A stretch of DNA of 64,000 bases from assembly GCA_963731035.1 (NCBI GenBank), contig CAVSUY010000009.1:186001-250000 (forward strand), in the 5' to 3' direction. Source of the DNA: JAANXG01 sp963731035. Lineage in GTDB: Bacteria; Pseudomonadota; Gammaproteobacteria; Arenicellales; JAANXG01. How positions within the stretch are numbered: position 1 is the stretch's first letter; each line of letters starts with the position of its first letter. Both the position numbers and the translations under genes were made by a program. Positions 47,340 to 56,632 of this stretch are shown in pieces. The notes under the pieces were generated by a model. That model worked only from the letters and a program-made list of their open reading frames with translations. It ran no database searches and was not told the DNA's origin.

Positions 47340-48395
47340 ATGAACGATCACAGCAGTGCCGGGACACCCCAAATGTATAAGGTGCGGCTTACGGCAAGCG
47401 GCACGGAATTCGAAGTCCGGGTCGGCGAGACGGTGCTGGATGCGGCACTGCGGCAGGGCGTGGTGCTCCCCTACAGTTGTCGCACCGGCTCATGCGCGAC
47501 GTGCAAGGCCCGAGTGGTCTCAGGCGAGTTCGAGCACGGCGAGCCGCATGAGCAGGCTTTGAGCGCTGCGGAGCGCGAGCGTGGCTGCACCCTGCTGTGC
47601 CAGGCCCTTCCATTGTCGGACCTGCAAGTGGAAGCGCGCGAGGTTGCGTTCTCCCAGGAGATCGAGATCAAGCTGCTGCCCTGCCGCGTCGTGGGTCTGA
47701 TTCCCATCGCCCACGACGTCATGGAGTTGAAGCTCAAGCTGCCCCAGAACCAGCGGTTCAACTACCTGCCGGGCCAGTATATCGATCTGCTGATGCGCGA
47801 CGGGAGGCGGCGGAGCTTCTCCATCGCCAACCCGCCCGGCGAGGAAGGCATCTTGGAACTGCACGTCCGTCGGGTGCCCGACGGCTACTTCACCAACTAC
47901 GTATTCGATGGTCTGAGAGAAAGGGACCTGCTGCGTTTTCAGGGTCCCATGGGCACTTTCTTCCTGCGCGACGAAGCCGCTGATACACCGCTGATCTTCG
48001 TTGCCGGCGGCACCGGCCTCGCTCCCATCAAGGCGATACTGGAGCACGCCTTCGCCGAGGACGTCCGGCGGCCGATGCACCTGTTCTGGGGCGTTCGGTC
48101 TGTCCGTGATCTGTATATGCGCGACCTGGTCGAATCCTGGCGACGGCACGACAACTTCCAGTTCACTCCCGTGCTGTCAGAACCCGTCGCCGGGGACGAC
48201 TGGGACGGGGAGACCGGCTGGGTTCACGACTCGGTAACGCGGTACCACCCGGACCTGTCGCCATACCAAGTGTACGCATCGGGCCCGCCGCCCATGATCG
48301 AGGCCATGAAAAAGTCCTTCGTCGCGCACGGGCTGCCGGAGGATCAGCTGTTCTATGATTCCTTCGAGTTCTCCTACGACATCCCGTCGTCGTAG
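47340..48395 (+). CDS. Ferredoxin-fused flavin reductase (CDP-6-deoxyglucoseen reductase type)
   Basis: The 351-residue protein joins a plant-type 2Fe-2S ferredoxin (cysteines in Y-S-C-R-T-G-S-C-A-T-C-K near residues 46-57, and L-L-C-Q near 85) to a FAD domain (R-R-R-S-F-S-I-A-N) and an NAD(P) domain (F-V-A-G-G-T-G-L-A-P-I-K). It moves electrons from NAD(P)H to a partner oxygenase or dehydratase. The name comes from the AscD/DdhD family, but there is no deoxysugar gene cluster here, so the true partner is unknown. It is divergent from mutM, with a 283-base gap that shows no other gene. Confidence 0.87.
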   Translation: MNDHSSAGTPQMYKVRLTASGTEFEVRVGETVLDAALRQGVVLPYSCRTGSCATCKARVVSGEFEHGEPHEQALSAAERERGCTLLCQALPLSDLQVEAREVAFSQEIEIKLLPCRVVGLIPIAHDVMELKLKLPQNQRFNYLPGQYIDLLMRDGRRRSFSIANPPGEEGILELHVRRVPDGYFTNYVFDGLRERDLLRFQGPMGTFFLRDEAADTPLIFVAGGTGLAPIKAILEHAFAEDVRRPMHLFWGVRSVRDLYMRDLVESWRRHDNFQFTPVLSEPVAGDDWDGETGWVHDSVTRYHPDLSPYQVYASGPPPMIEAMKKSFVAHGLPEDQLFYDSFEFSYDIPSS

Positions 48396-48402
48396 GAGGG
48401 TG

Positions 48403-49251
48403 ATGAAAGGCCATCCTGTCCTTCTTACGTTCTCACCTCCGGTGATGGAGCGGCAGTGTCCCGTGGCTTCCAGATGCGCCGCGTCCGGCGTGCCTCCGTA
48501 TCCGGCATCTCGCCATCGTGCCGACTTTCGACCGCCTTACGGCACCGCCCGTGGACCGGCCCGCCTGCTGAGGGAATTGTGGATCGCCGCTGCCCTGGCG
48601 CTTGCCGCGTGCGCACCGGCCCCAGTCGCGAAACCGGTCGAGGCGCCTGCGAGACCCGTGCGGACCGTGGCGGATGCGGTCCGCTACCAGGTGGTCGGGG
48701 ACGGCACACTGGTGTACGCGCGGGTATACCGGGGCGGCAGCTTGTCGAAGCTAGGCCATAACCACGTTGTCGAGTTTCCCGACGTGCGGGGCGATATCTT
48801 CGTCGCCGGAGACATCGCCCGGTCCGTGTTCGATATCTCCGTGGCTCCGGCAGGAGCCGTGGTGGACCCGCCGGACCTGAGGCGGAGCCAAGGCTCCGAG
48901 TTCAAGACGACGATATCCGACAACGCGCGCGCCCGCACCCGGCAGAACATGCTGGGACAAGACGTGCTCGACGCCGCGGACTATCCCTACGTGAACATCA
49001 GCTCGTCCAGGATCGAGGGGTCTTGGAAGAATGCGAGCGTGACGGTGGATTTGACTCTCAAGGGCGTAACCCGGAGCATGACCATTCCGGTGTCGATGAA
49101 CATCGACAATGACCGCCTCGTCGCCAAGGGACGGTTCGCCCTGCTGCAGAGTGACTTCGGGATGGAGCCGTTCTCGGTGCTGGGGGGCGCATTGAAGGTG
49201 AAAGACCGGGTGGAGGTGGTATTCACCATTGCTGCGCATAGAATCAATTAG
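48403..49251 (+). CDS. YceI-like domain protein, probable lipoprotein
   Basis: The C-terminal 190 residues match the YceI/lipocalin-like family (L-S-K-L-G-H-N-H-V-V-E-F, then V-T-V-D-L-T-L-K-G-V-T-R-S). These bind isoprenoid-type or other hydrophobic ligands in the periplasm. An unusual N-terminus comes first: ATG 48403, behind AGGAGG, gives 282 residues with about 55 polar residues before a hydrophobic run and a lipobox-like A-L-A-A-C (Cys70). A non-standard start nearer that run (for example TTG 48577) would give a normal signal, but its ribosome site is too close. The N-terminus should be treated as uncertain. Confidence 0.75.
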   Translation: MKGHPVLLTFSPPVMERQCPVASRCAASGVPPYPASRHRADFRPPYGTARGPARLLRELWIAAALALAACAPAPVAKPVEAPARPVRTVADAVRYQVVGDGTLVYARVYRGGSLSKLGHNHVVEFPDVRGDIFVAGDIARSVFDISVAPAGAVVDPPDLRRSQGSEFKTTISDNARARTRQNMLGQDVLDAADYPYVNISSSRIEGSWKNASVTVDLTLKGVTRSMTIPVSMNIDNDRLVAKGRFALLQSDFGMEPFSVLGGALKVKDRVEVVFTIAAHRIN

Positions 49252-49417
49252 CAGTTTGTTGAAAAGCGGCCGGCCGGAGGGGTTACATATGCCCCGCGGA
49301 GCTGAGCACGCAGGAGTGGGTGGATTGCCCTCCTCAACATTCCGTTGAAGACTAGACAAGCGGCCCGCCAGTGCGCCGTTCCGGTGGACGGGGGCAGAAC
49401 CGTGGAACCGTTCCCTT

Positions 49418-50584
49418 ATGACAGACCACAGCACCTGGCCGGAGGCGCGTTGGCGACACCTGATCCTGGGGGGGCTGTGCGTGGTGTGGCTCGCGCTGCA
49501 ACTCGGGTTCTTCTACAAACTGGGAGTCCGCCATCTGGGCGACACCGGCCGCTACCTGCATGCCGCCGAAAGGATCCTCTCCGGCTCGTTGCCCGCCGGG
49601 AAGGCGGCCTCATATCTGGGCTACGACTTCTTCGTGGCGTTGTTCCTGGGCATGCACCTCGGGACCAAGTCGATCGCCGCCGCCCAGGCGGTTGTCGCCT
49701 TCGGCGCCCTGCTGGCTTTGTACGGGGTGGGCACCCGTCTCCACGATGCGAGGGTGGGGCTTACCGCGGTGACCGCCTACGTCCTGTTCCCCGACGTGGG
49801 CTACTGGCACTGCGCGATACTCACCGATTCCCTGTACGCGAGCATGATCATCATCTCGACCTGGCTGGCGGTATCGGCTGCATCGGCTCCGGGCGTCCTG
49901 GCGGCGCTGGTATCGTTCTGCTTCACCTGCACGATCCGGCCGCATGGGGTGGGGTTTGCAGTCAGTGGATTCCTATTCCTTCTGTGTTCGCTGGAGGCCG
50001 CTGGGCGCTGGCGCGCCCTGGTGCTGGTGCTGGTCTGTGCCGCTGTTGCGGCGCCGGCGGCCTGGATAGTGGTGGGGGATATGTCCGCGCACGAAAACAT
50101 TCTGCGCCACTATCTGGACGGTACGGTGATCTGGGGATATCCCGATGCGAATATCTCCGCACTGTCGGAAGCGAGGGCCGCCCACGCCCGCGGCCTGCAC
50201 CCGATCATTGCGATAGTACTGTATATGGTGAGGGAGCCGATGCACTTCTGGACTCTGGCGCTGGAGAGAGTCGGTTACTTCCTCGCCCATGCAAGACCTT
50301 CCTTCACCTGGTATCACAATCTGATTTCGCTGGCGGTTCTGCTGCCGGCCTACGCGCTGGCGGCATGGTCTGTGGTTAAAGTGCCTGCTCGCCGTCACTG
50401 CGGAAAGGTGTTCATCGTGTCCACGTTTGCGGCTCAGGCTTCGATAGTCGCCGTCACCTTCGCCGACTGGGATGCGCGCCATCTCGTTCCCGTGTTGTCG
50501 GTGGTCTTCCTGCTCGCGTCGGCGGGGCTCTGGGATATCCTGGACCGGATACGGGGGCCGGCGCCGTCCCGGAAACGAGGCTAG
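49418..50584 (+). CDS. Multi-pass membrane protein, glycosyltransferase-like (GT-C fold)
   Basis: The 388 residues contain about nine hydrophobic segments. A loop after the first helix holds H-L-G-D-T-G-R-Y, similar in place to the acidic motif of GT-C transferases (ArnT/GT39 type) that use polyprenyl-linked sugars. No other catalytic motif is clear. It stands alone between a YceI-like gene and hemY; its stop codon overlaps that of the convergent hemY. Function is a guess from topology. Confidence 0.7.
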   Translation: MTDHSTWPEARWRHLILGGLCVVWLALQLGFFYKLGVRHLGDTGRYLHAAERILSGSLPAGKAASYLGYDFFVALFLGMHLGTKSIAAAQAVVAFGALLALYGVGTRLHDARVGLTAVTAYVLFPDVGYWHCAILTDSLYASMIIISTWLAVSAASAPGVLAALVSFCFTCTIRPHGVGFAVSGFLFLLCSLEAAGRWRALVLVLVCAAVAAPAAWIVVGDMSAHENILRHYLDGTVIWGYPDANISALSEARAAHARGLHPIIAIVLYMVREPMHFWTLALERVGYFLAHARPSFTWYHNLISLAVLLPAYALAAWSVVKVPARRHCGKVFIVSTFAAQASIVAVTFADWDARHLVPVLSVVFLLASAGLWDILDRIRGPAPSRKRG

Positions 50585-51795
50585 CTGTCCGGTTTCAGGT
50601 GGCCGACGCGTTTGGGCCCGGTTTCGGTCGGAACCACCTTCTTCAGCCCGTCGCGATAGTAGGCCAAGGCCTTCTCATTGTCGTTGAGCTGCTCCAGCAG
50701 ACGCCCCAGCTCCTGGTAGGCCTCGGCCGATCCCCCGGCGCCGATACAGGCCTCGAGATACGAGCGGGCCTTGCCCCAGAGCTCGTGGTTCATGCAGATA
50801 CGCGCCAGCGCGAGCATCAGATCGGGATTGTCGGGATGCTGGGAGGCCCATTGCTCGGCCGCCTTGAGCTGCGCCGACGGGTCGCTGCTGGTGACCCGAC
50901 CGTACAGTCGTACCCAGGCCGGCTGCCAGTCGCGGTTGATGGCCTTGCGCAACGCTGATTCGGCGTCGTCCATGCGCCCGGCCTGGATCTGCCGCTGCGC
51001 ATAGGCGGCGAGCAGGTCGACGTCGGACTGTTCCGAGCGGGGCAGCTTCTTCCACTCCCGCTCCAGATCCTCTGAGTCCGACTGTGTCAGCACCCTAACC
51101 GCGGCCAGCTTGTTCAGGCGATCCAGCTCCCGTTCAGGAAGTGCATGATGCTTGCGGGCCCCTGGCAGCAACTCGAGCAGCCTGGGCCAGTCGCCAAGCT
51201 CTTCGCAAGTCTTCAGCGTCAGGCCCAGGACCTTGGCGTTCTTCGGCTTGCGGCGAAGCAGCGGGATGAGCCCACGCAAGGCTTCCTCGTACTGGCCGGA
51301 GCGGTACTGAAGCACGGCCTGGGTGAGGTCGATCTCCAGCGCATGCTCGGGGCCGGTTTCACGCGCCTTGTCCAGATACTGATCCCGTGCCTCCAGGTTA
51401 CCCTGGCTGTGGGCGGCATGGGCCGCACCGATGAAGTTCAGCGCCTGATTCTCGGCGTATGGCAGGTAACTCAGCAGGTGCTTTTCGGCCCGGATCCAGT
51501 CGCCCTCGATGAGCTCCAACATGCCCTTGGACCTCAACTGGTGTGCCTTGGTCTCTCGGTTGCGCAGGCGCCGCGCGCGCACGTTGCGCGGGGACGTCCA
51601 GATCCGGACCAGGGTGCGAATGACGAAATACAAGGCCAGGAAGCACAGCGCCAGCGCGACGATGAACAACGCCAGGGAAATCTCGATGCTCCAAGGCTTG
51701 AGGGTAATCAGTACGTAGCCGGGGTCCTGCATGAAGAACAACGCCGAGGCCACCGCCAGTGCGAGCGTAACCAGTACGACCAGCAGGGCGGTCAT
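50581..51795 (-). CDS. hemY: HemY-like TPR membrane protein
   Basis: The 404-residue protein has two N-terminal membrane helices (about 3-22 and 42-62) and TPR-type helical repeats through the rest. It is the gammaproteobacterial HemY of the hemCDXY operon, distinct from the oxygen-dependent protoporphyrinogen oxidase of the same name. Its role in haem metabolism is not clear. Its start overlaps hemX by four bases. Confidence 0.94.
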   Translation of the reverse strand: MTALLVVLVTLALAVASALFFMQDPGYVLITLKPWSIEISLALFIVALALCFLALYFVIRTLVRIWTSPRNVRARRLRNRETKAHQLRSKGMLELIEGDWIRAEKHLLSYLPYAENQALNFIGAAHAAHSQGNLEARDQYLDKARETGPEHALEIDLTQAVLQYRSGQYEEALRGLIPLLRRKPKNAKVLGLTLKTCEELGDWPRLLELLPGARKHHALPERELDRLNKLAAVRVLTQSDSEDLEREWKKLPRSEQSDVDLLAAYAQRQIQAGRMDDAESALRKAINRDWQPAWVRLYGRVTSSDPSAQLKAAEQWASQHPDNPDLMLALARICMNHELWGKARSYLEACIGAGGSAEAYQELGRLLEQLNDNEKALAYYRDGLKKVVPTETGPKRVGHLKPDS

Positions 51796-52943
51796 TGCGC
51801 CGTGATCCTCTTCTTGACTTCTTTCAGTTTCGCCAGGCTGTCGGAGATATCAGGCAGCTCGGGATTGAGCTCGATATTGCTCATGCTGTCGATGTCGGCG
51901 AGGAGCTGGCGAACTCCCTCGTGATCGGTGTCGAAGTACTCCCGTATCCATTTTGCGGCCTGCGCCAGGTTCTCGTGAAAAGTCGCCGTATCCTTGCGCA
52001 ACGCCGCGATCTGCGCACCGGACAGCATGAGCCGCAGGTTGCCGAACAGGAAGTATCGCTGGTCCGGGGTCAACAGGGGCTTGGGGGGAGCCTCGATGTT
52101 CTGGATGCGGACGAGCTGCTTCAGATCATCGAGAAACTGCCTGCCGGCGTGCGCCCAGCTGCTGCTTCCCTGTTGCTTCTTGCCGGAAGGCTCCGTCGCG
52201 GCTGCACCGCCGCTGATGGGACGCTCGGTCTTCTCGGCCAGGGGCAGGTCGTCAACCTTGGCCGCCATGCCCGAAAGGCGCAGCGACAGGCCGGCGATGT
52301 CTACCGGCTGCAGGCTCTTTAGCGCGGTGATGTCTTTCGCCAGCTTCTCACGCACTTCGAGGAAAGCGGGGTTGCCGAGCTCCTCGAGGCGCCGGTCAGC
52401 CAGCTCCAGGCCGGTGGCCGCGGTGGCAACGTCGCCGTTCAGCCGCAGGCTGTTGTTGGCGATGCGCAGCAGCTGCTCCACTTCTTCCAGGGCCCAGCTG
52501 TCCAGGTTGCGATCGAGGTCCGCGTATATTTTTTCGATGGACTTGGACAGGGCGTCGCTGCGTTCGCTCAAACTGCGTTGACTGGCCTGCAGATCATCGA
52601 GCCGCTTCTGGATCCGCTGCTCGACCTGGTTGCTGAGCTCCTTCTGCTGCTCGCTCAAAGCGTCGAACTTCTTTTCCAGGGCCGTGACCTCGACCTTGGA
52701 GATGTTGACCGAGCCTTTGATGTCGGTGAGCACCTGGTTCTGTGACAACCTTTGCTCTACCTGCACCTGGTACCAGAGGTATCCCGCAACGGAGGCTGCG
52801 GCAATCGACACCACAAGCGCTGCTATGCCGAAAGCCTTTCCCCCGGTCGTTGCCCTGGGCGCCGGCTGTGGCGGTGCCGGGGTCTGTTCGGAGGATCCGG
52901 CCTCAGCGCCGGAGGCGAAGTCCGGAGCGTTTTCTTCCGTCAT
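51792..52943 (-). CDS. hemX: HemX-like membrane protein
   Basis: The 383 residues show a proline-rich cytoplasmic N-terminus, one membrane helix (about 35-58), a coiled coil (60-140) and a helical periplasmic domain. This matches the HemX protein of enterobacteria and pseudomonads, once called a uroporphyrin-III methyltransferase; there is no SAM motif. It lies between hemD and hemY. Confidence 0.93.
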   Translation of the reverse strand: MTEENAPDFASGAEAGSSEQTPAPPQPAPRATTGGKAFGIAALVVSIAAASVAGYLWYQVQVEQRLSQNQVLTDIKGSVNISKVEVTALEKKFDALSEQQKELSNQVEQRIQKRLDDLQASQRSLSERSDALSKSIEKIYADLDRNLDSWALEEVEQLLRIANNSLRLNGDVATAATGLELADRRLEELGNPAFLEVREKLAKDITALKSLQPVDIAGLSLRLSGMAAKVDDLPLAEKTERPISGGAAATEPSGKKQQGSSSWAHAGRQFLDDLKQLVRIQNIEAPPKPLLTPDQRYFLFGNLRLMLSGAQIAALRKDTATFHENLAQAAKWIREYFDTDHEGVRQLLADIDSMSNIELNPELPDISDSLAKLKEVKKRITAQ

Positions 52944-53029
52944 CTTTCATCTCTCTCGCGGCATTGAACAAGCGTTTCCAGACTCTACCACAACGGGCTC
53001 CCGTCGCCTGTCACGCCGGCAACGCCGGT

Positions 53030-53803
53030 TTACGAGTGCGTGCTGCGCCACGTGATGATCGTTCTGACGAGGTGCTCGTCGCCGCCCGGCGACACCAGCA
53101 CTGGCCCGCTCCAACCGAGCTCCAGAGCGGCCTCCCGCTGGCGGCCGCCGATGACCACCAGCGGTCGCGAGGCAAGGTGTTGCCGGTACCCCTCCGGCAC
53201 CATTTCCAGAAGATTCGTCAACCCCGCTACGCTGGTGGCGGTCACCACCAGACTTCCCTTCTCGCTGTCCAGGGCCGCGGTGAGCCCCCGGGGCTCCGTA
53301 TGGGACGGACGGCGGCGCCGGTAGCATTCCAGATAGGAAACCCGGGCCCCCCGCGATTCCAGCGTCTGCCTCAGCGTTTCCCGTCCTCCCCGTCCTCGCA
53401 CGATACAAAAGCGCTTTCCGTCGAGGTCGCGCAGGAAAGGCGCCTTGAGGAGCTCTTCGCTGGAGGTGCGTTCGCCGGGGCTATAGACATCGCCGCATCC
53501 CATTGCCTCGAGACTCCGGCGGGTGGCATCACCGATGGCCACGATTCTTTTGTCCGTATGGTCTAGATCCTCGAGGATCGGGTATCCGTGAGTGGCGGCG
53601 TTGGCGCTGATGAAGATCACCGTGTCGGAGGTGGTCAAGTGCTCGACCTGGGCGGCGGACGGCCTGAGCGGCGCGATCTCCAGGGTCGGGAACAGGATCG
53701 GCTCCGCCCCCTGGCGGCGTACCAACGCCGCGAGCCTGTCCGACTGCGACTCCGGTCTGGTCACCACTACCCGCACTCCCACCAGAGCGTCAGCCGTGGG
53801 CAT
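53030..53803 (-). CDS. hemD: Uroporphyrinogen-III synthase
   Basis: HemD closes and rearranges hydroxymethylbilane to uroporphyrinogen III. ATG 53803 gives 257 residues ([17 protein letters not shown]). Sequence conservation in this family is weak; the pattern T-R-P, F-I-S-A-N-A and V-T-A-T-S-V-A-G-L fits. It overlaps hemC by 14 bases. A start nine codons earlier is possible. Confidence 0.94.
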   Translation of the reverse strand: MPTADALVGVRVVVTRPESQSDRLAALVRRQGAEPILFPTLEIAPLRPSAAQVEHLTTSDTVIFISANAATHGYPILEDLDHTDKRIVAIGDATRRSLEAMGCGDVYSPGERTSSEELLKAPFLRDLDGKRFCIVRGRGGRETLRQTLESRGARVSYLECYRRRRPSHTEPRGLTAALDSEKGSLVVTATSVAGLTNLLEMVPEGYRQHLASRPLVVIGGRQREAALELGWSGPVLVSPGGDEHLVRTIITWRSTHS

Positions 53804-54719
53804 AGACCCCGTCGAGGATGCGGCGTGCACCCTGATCCAGGAGGGACCGGCCGACGCGCTCCCCCAGGGCGTCCGCCTGCCCGGGGCTGTCGACGTCCTC
53901 GGCGGTCAGCATCGTTTCCCCATCCGGAGTGCCCACCAACGCCCGCAGGCGCAGGCGGTCTGGTGACATGGTATCAGCGTAGGCGGCGATGGGGACCTGG
54001 CAGCCGCCATCGAGAGCGGCATTGACGCGCCGCTCGGCGCCGACTGCGGTCGCGCTGTCGGCGTCGTTGAGGCAACGGATCAACTCCTGAATCCGGTGGT
54101 CCGCGTTTCGGCACTCGATTCCCATTACGCCCTGGCCGACGGCGGGCAGTAGAACGTCCGGATCTATTCGCGCGCGAATCCGATCTCCCATTCCGAGTCT
54201 GGTCAGACCGGCGACCGCCAGCAGAATCGCGTCGAACTCGCCGCGATCCAGCTTTGCCAGGCGCGTGTTGACGTTGCCGCGCAGGGTAATGACCTTGAGG
54301 TTCGGGTAGCGGTGCTTGACCTGCGTCTGGCGCCGCAGGCTGGATGTACCGACTACCGAGCCCACCGGCATCTCGTCGAGCGAGATGTAGCGATTGGAGA
54401 CGAAAGCGTCGCGGGGATCTTCGCGGGGGCACATCACGGGGATGCACAGACCGTCGGGGACGGTCACTGTGACGTCCTTCATCGAATGGACGGCGATATC
54501 GGCCCTGTCATTGAGCAGGCCCTGCTCGAGTTCCTTTAGAAAAAGTCCCTTGCCGCCGGCCGTGGCCAGGGGTCGGTCCTGTATCCTGTCGCCGGTGGTG
54601 GTCATTTCCACCAGTTCGGTCCGAAGCCCCGGATGATGCCTCTCGAGCCCCTCGGCCACCCACCTGGCCTGCCACAAGGCGAGCGGGCTTCTGCGCGTGG
54701 CGATTCTCAGCGTGGTCAT
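53790..54719 (-). CDS. hemC: Porphobilinogen deaminase
   Basis: HemC links four porphobilinogens to hydroxymethylbilane. The 309 residues include [10 protein letters not shown] near the N-terminus, the catalytic aspartate region (H-S-M-K-D-V), and the dipyrromethane cofactor cysteine in [10 protein letters not shown] near 240. It follows algR by 54 bases, the same order as in Pseudomonas aeruginosa. Confidence 0.98.
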   Translation of the reverse strand: MTTLRIATRRSPLALWQARWVAEGLERHHPGLRTELVEMTTTGDRIQDRPLATAGGKGLFLKELEQGLLNDRADIAVHSMKDVTVTVPDGLCIPVMCPREDPRDAFVSNRYISLDEMPVGSVVGTSSLRRQTQVKHRYPNLKVITLRGNVNTRLAKLDRGEFDAILLAVAGLTRLGMGDRIRARIDPDVLLPAVGQGVMGIECRNADHRIQELIRCLNDADSATAVGAERRVNAALDGGCQVPIAAYADTMSPDRLRLRALVGTPDGETMLTAEDVDSPGQADALGERVGRSLLDQGARRILDGVYAHG

Positions 54720-54773
54720 GGCCGCTTCAGCGTCCGTGCCGCCGGTCAGGTCCCGGCACGGGATCGCCGGGCA

Positions 54774-55505
54774 CTATCTCCGCGTCCAACGGCGAACCGA
54801 CGGCGTGTGCCGGCGGCTGACGTCGAGCTTCTCGTCGATTCCTTTCAGCACCACCCGCCACCGTCCGGAAGGCTGTTTCTCGATGCCGCGGATATAGTCC
54901 ACCGCCACCAGCGCGTTTCTGTGAATCCGCAGGAACCGGTCCTTGAACTCCTCTTCCAGACTTACCAGGGAATCCTCGATCAGGTGCTGCTCATTCGCAG
55001 TGCGAACCGTCACGTATTTGTTGTCCGCCATGAAATAGACGATGTCCGGCACCGGGATCAGCGTAATCTGGCCCCGCATGTGGACGCTGATATGGGAACG
55101 CGCCGATGGCTCGTCCTGGGCCTTGTTCAGCTGCTGAAGCTGCTTGCGCGAGATGCGCTTGGCTTTCTGCAACGCGGCGTTCAGGCGGTCCCTGCGAATC
55201 GGTTTGAGGAGGTAGTCGATGGCGTTCACCTCGAAGGCCTCCAGGGCATGCTGGTCGTACGCCGTAGTGAAGATCACCGATGGCGGTGTTTCCAGGGATT
55301 GCAGGTGCATCGCGGCTTCCAGGCCGTCCATGACTGGCATCCGGATATCCATCAGCACGCAGTCCGGCTTGAGTCCCATCGATCGCTCGATGGCTTCATT
55401 GCCGTTGGCGGCCTCGCCCACGATGGAATGCTCACCCGACGCCTCTATCAGCTCGCGCATTCGCGCGCGGGCCAGCTTTTCGTCGTCAACCACTAGTATG
55501 CGCAT
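54774..55505 (-). CDS. algR: LytTR response regulator, AlgR type
   Basis: The 243-residue product begins M-R-I-L-V-V-D-D-E-K-L-A and carries a receiver domain with the phosphate site in V-L-M-D-I-R-M-P near residue 54. A linker and a LytTR DNA-binding domain (F-M-A-D-N-K-Y-V-T-V to R-I-H-R-N-A-L-V) follow. AlgR of Pseudomonas controls alginate and type IV pilus genes; a pilus link here is plausible because pil genes are present but not proven. It overlaps the preceding kinase gene by 20 bases. The start at 55505 avoids 27 extra residues in the overlap. Confidence 0.94.
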   Translation of the reverse strand: MRILVVDDEKLARARMRELIEASGEHSIVGEAANGNEAIERSMGLKPDCVLMDIRMPVMDGLEAAMHLQSLETPPSVIFTTAYDQHALEAFEVNAIDYLLKPIRRDRLNAALQKAKRISRKQLQQLNKAQDEPSARSHISVHMRGQITLIPVPDIVYFMADNKYVTVRTANEQHLIEDSLVSLEEEFKDRFLRIHRNALVAVDYIRGIEKQPSGRWRVVLKGIDEKLDVSRRHTPSVRRWTRR

Positions 55506-56628
55506 CTCGATCGTCTTCTCCAAAAGCAGGGTGGGTAATTCTAACGAAAATCCGGCCGTTGCCGCTGTTGACCACCATGAGCGCACGGTCCGCGAAGTGG
55601 TCGTTCAGTCTCAGCCGGATATTCTCCAGTCCCGCGGTGTCCACGATATCGTCGGACACGGCATCGGGATACGGTGCAGTGAGCTCGATCACCAGATCGG
55701 ACGGCTCGTCGAACTGCACCGTGATGAGGATTACGCCGGTATCGGACATCTGCTCCACGGCGTTGTGTACTACGTGCTCGAGCAATAGCTGCAATATCAG
55801 CACAGGCGTTCTCGCCGACCTGGGCACTCCCTGGGTCTTCCAACTGACCTTCAGCCTCCTGTCCAGCCGCAGTCGTTCGAGCTTGAGATATTTCCTGGCG
55901 ATGCTGATCTCGTTATGAACCGACCACAGGTCGTTGTCGTCGTCGAGCATCACACGGAACAGGTCCGACATGTCCTCGATGGCTGCCTCGGCTTTGGCCG
56001 GGGCACGGCGTGTCAGGCTGGCGATAATGTTCATGCTGTTGAACAGGAAATGGGGTCGGATCTTCTGACGCAGAATCTCCGCACGGGCCCTTTCCACGGA
56101 ACGTGTCTGTATCTGCAATTGATGACGCGCCATCAGATAGCGCAGCACCAGGGCGTTGACTATGGCGCTGACGGTCAGATTCTGGACGTGAAAGAACCTG
56201 TACCAGGACGGGTGCATGGAGGCGATGATATGAAATTCCGACAGCACCCACAGAGCGCATTCGCCCACCAGCCAAGTGACGCAAAGCAGAAGGAGATAGG
56301 CCATGGTCAGGGCGCGGCGCTCAGGGAGGCTGTTCAGGAACGGTCCGGCGACGCACAGCGTGCTTATGCTGGCCAGCGCGATCCATTGAACGAACAGGGA
56401 CACCAGGAACAGGTCCAGAAACACGTGCTGGGTCAGAGGCGGGATGATGACAGTGATGGCCACCGCCAGGAACTGGGCTACGACGACGACGTGGCCGACG
56501 ATGGGTCCGCGGCAGAAATTCGGCAGGAACCCTTCTCCCGCCGAGTCGATCGCCACCGATGCTGGTGCCGGTACCGCCTCCGGCCGGGACGGCCAGAACT
56601 GGATCCATCTTGTCGCCGGCGTCGACAA
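55486..56628 (-). CDS. AlgZ/FimS-like sensor kinase, second copy, degenerate ATP site
   Basis: The 380-residue protein has an L-P-N-F motif after a polar N-terminus, about four membrane helices (residues 45-170) and a His_kinase domain with H193 in I-R-P-H-F-L-F-N-S-M-N. The N-box reads L-L-L-E-H-V-V-H-N-A: the Asn that coordinates magnesium is His285. The first glycine of the G-box is also gone. It is therefore likely poor at or unable to bind ATP. It starts at TTG 56628, four bases after the stop of copy 1, and overlaps algR. A partner or regulator role for copy 1 is my inference. Confidence 0.88.
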   Translation of the reverse strand: MSTPATRWIQFWPSRPEAVPAPASVAIDSAGEGFLPNFCRGPIVGHVVVVAQFLAVAITVIIPPLTQHVFLDLFLVSLFVQWIALASISTLCVAGPFLNSLPERRALTMAYLLLLCVTWLVGECALWVLSEFHIIASMHPSWYRFFHVQNLTVSAIVNALVLRYLMARHQLQIQTRSVERARAEILRQKIRPHFLFNSMNIIASLTRRAPAKAEAAIEDMSDLFRVMLDDDNDLWSVHNEISIARKYLKLERLRLDRRLKVSWKTQGVPRSARTPVLILQLLLEHVVHNAVEQMSDTGVILITVQFDEPSDLVIELTAPYPDAVSDDIVDTAGLENIRLRLNDHFADRALMVVNSGNGRIFVRITHPAFGEDDRDAHTSG

Positions 56629-56632
56629 CGCG

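Noticed and set aside
50581..50584. A frameshift or gene fusion at the overlap of the membrane protein gene and hemY
   Set aside because: The two genes are convergent and share only the palindromic stop region CTAG; both ends look normal.
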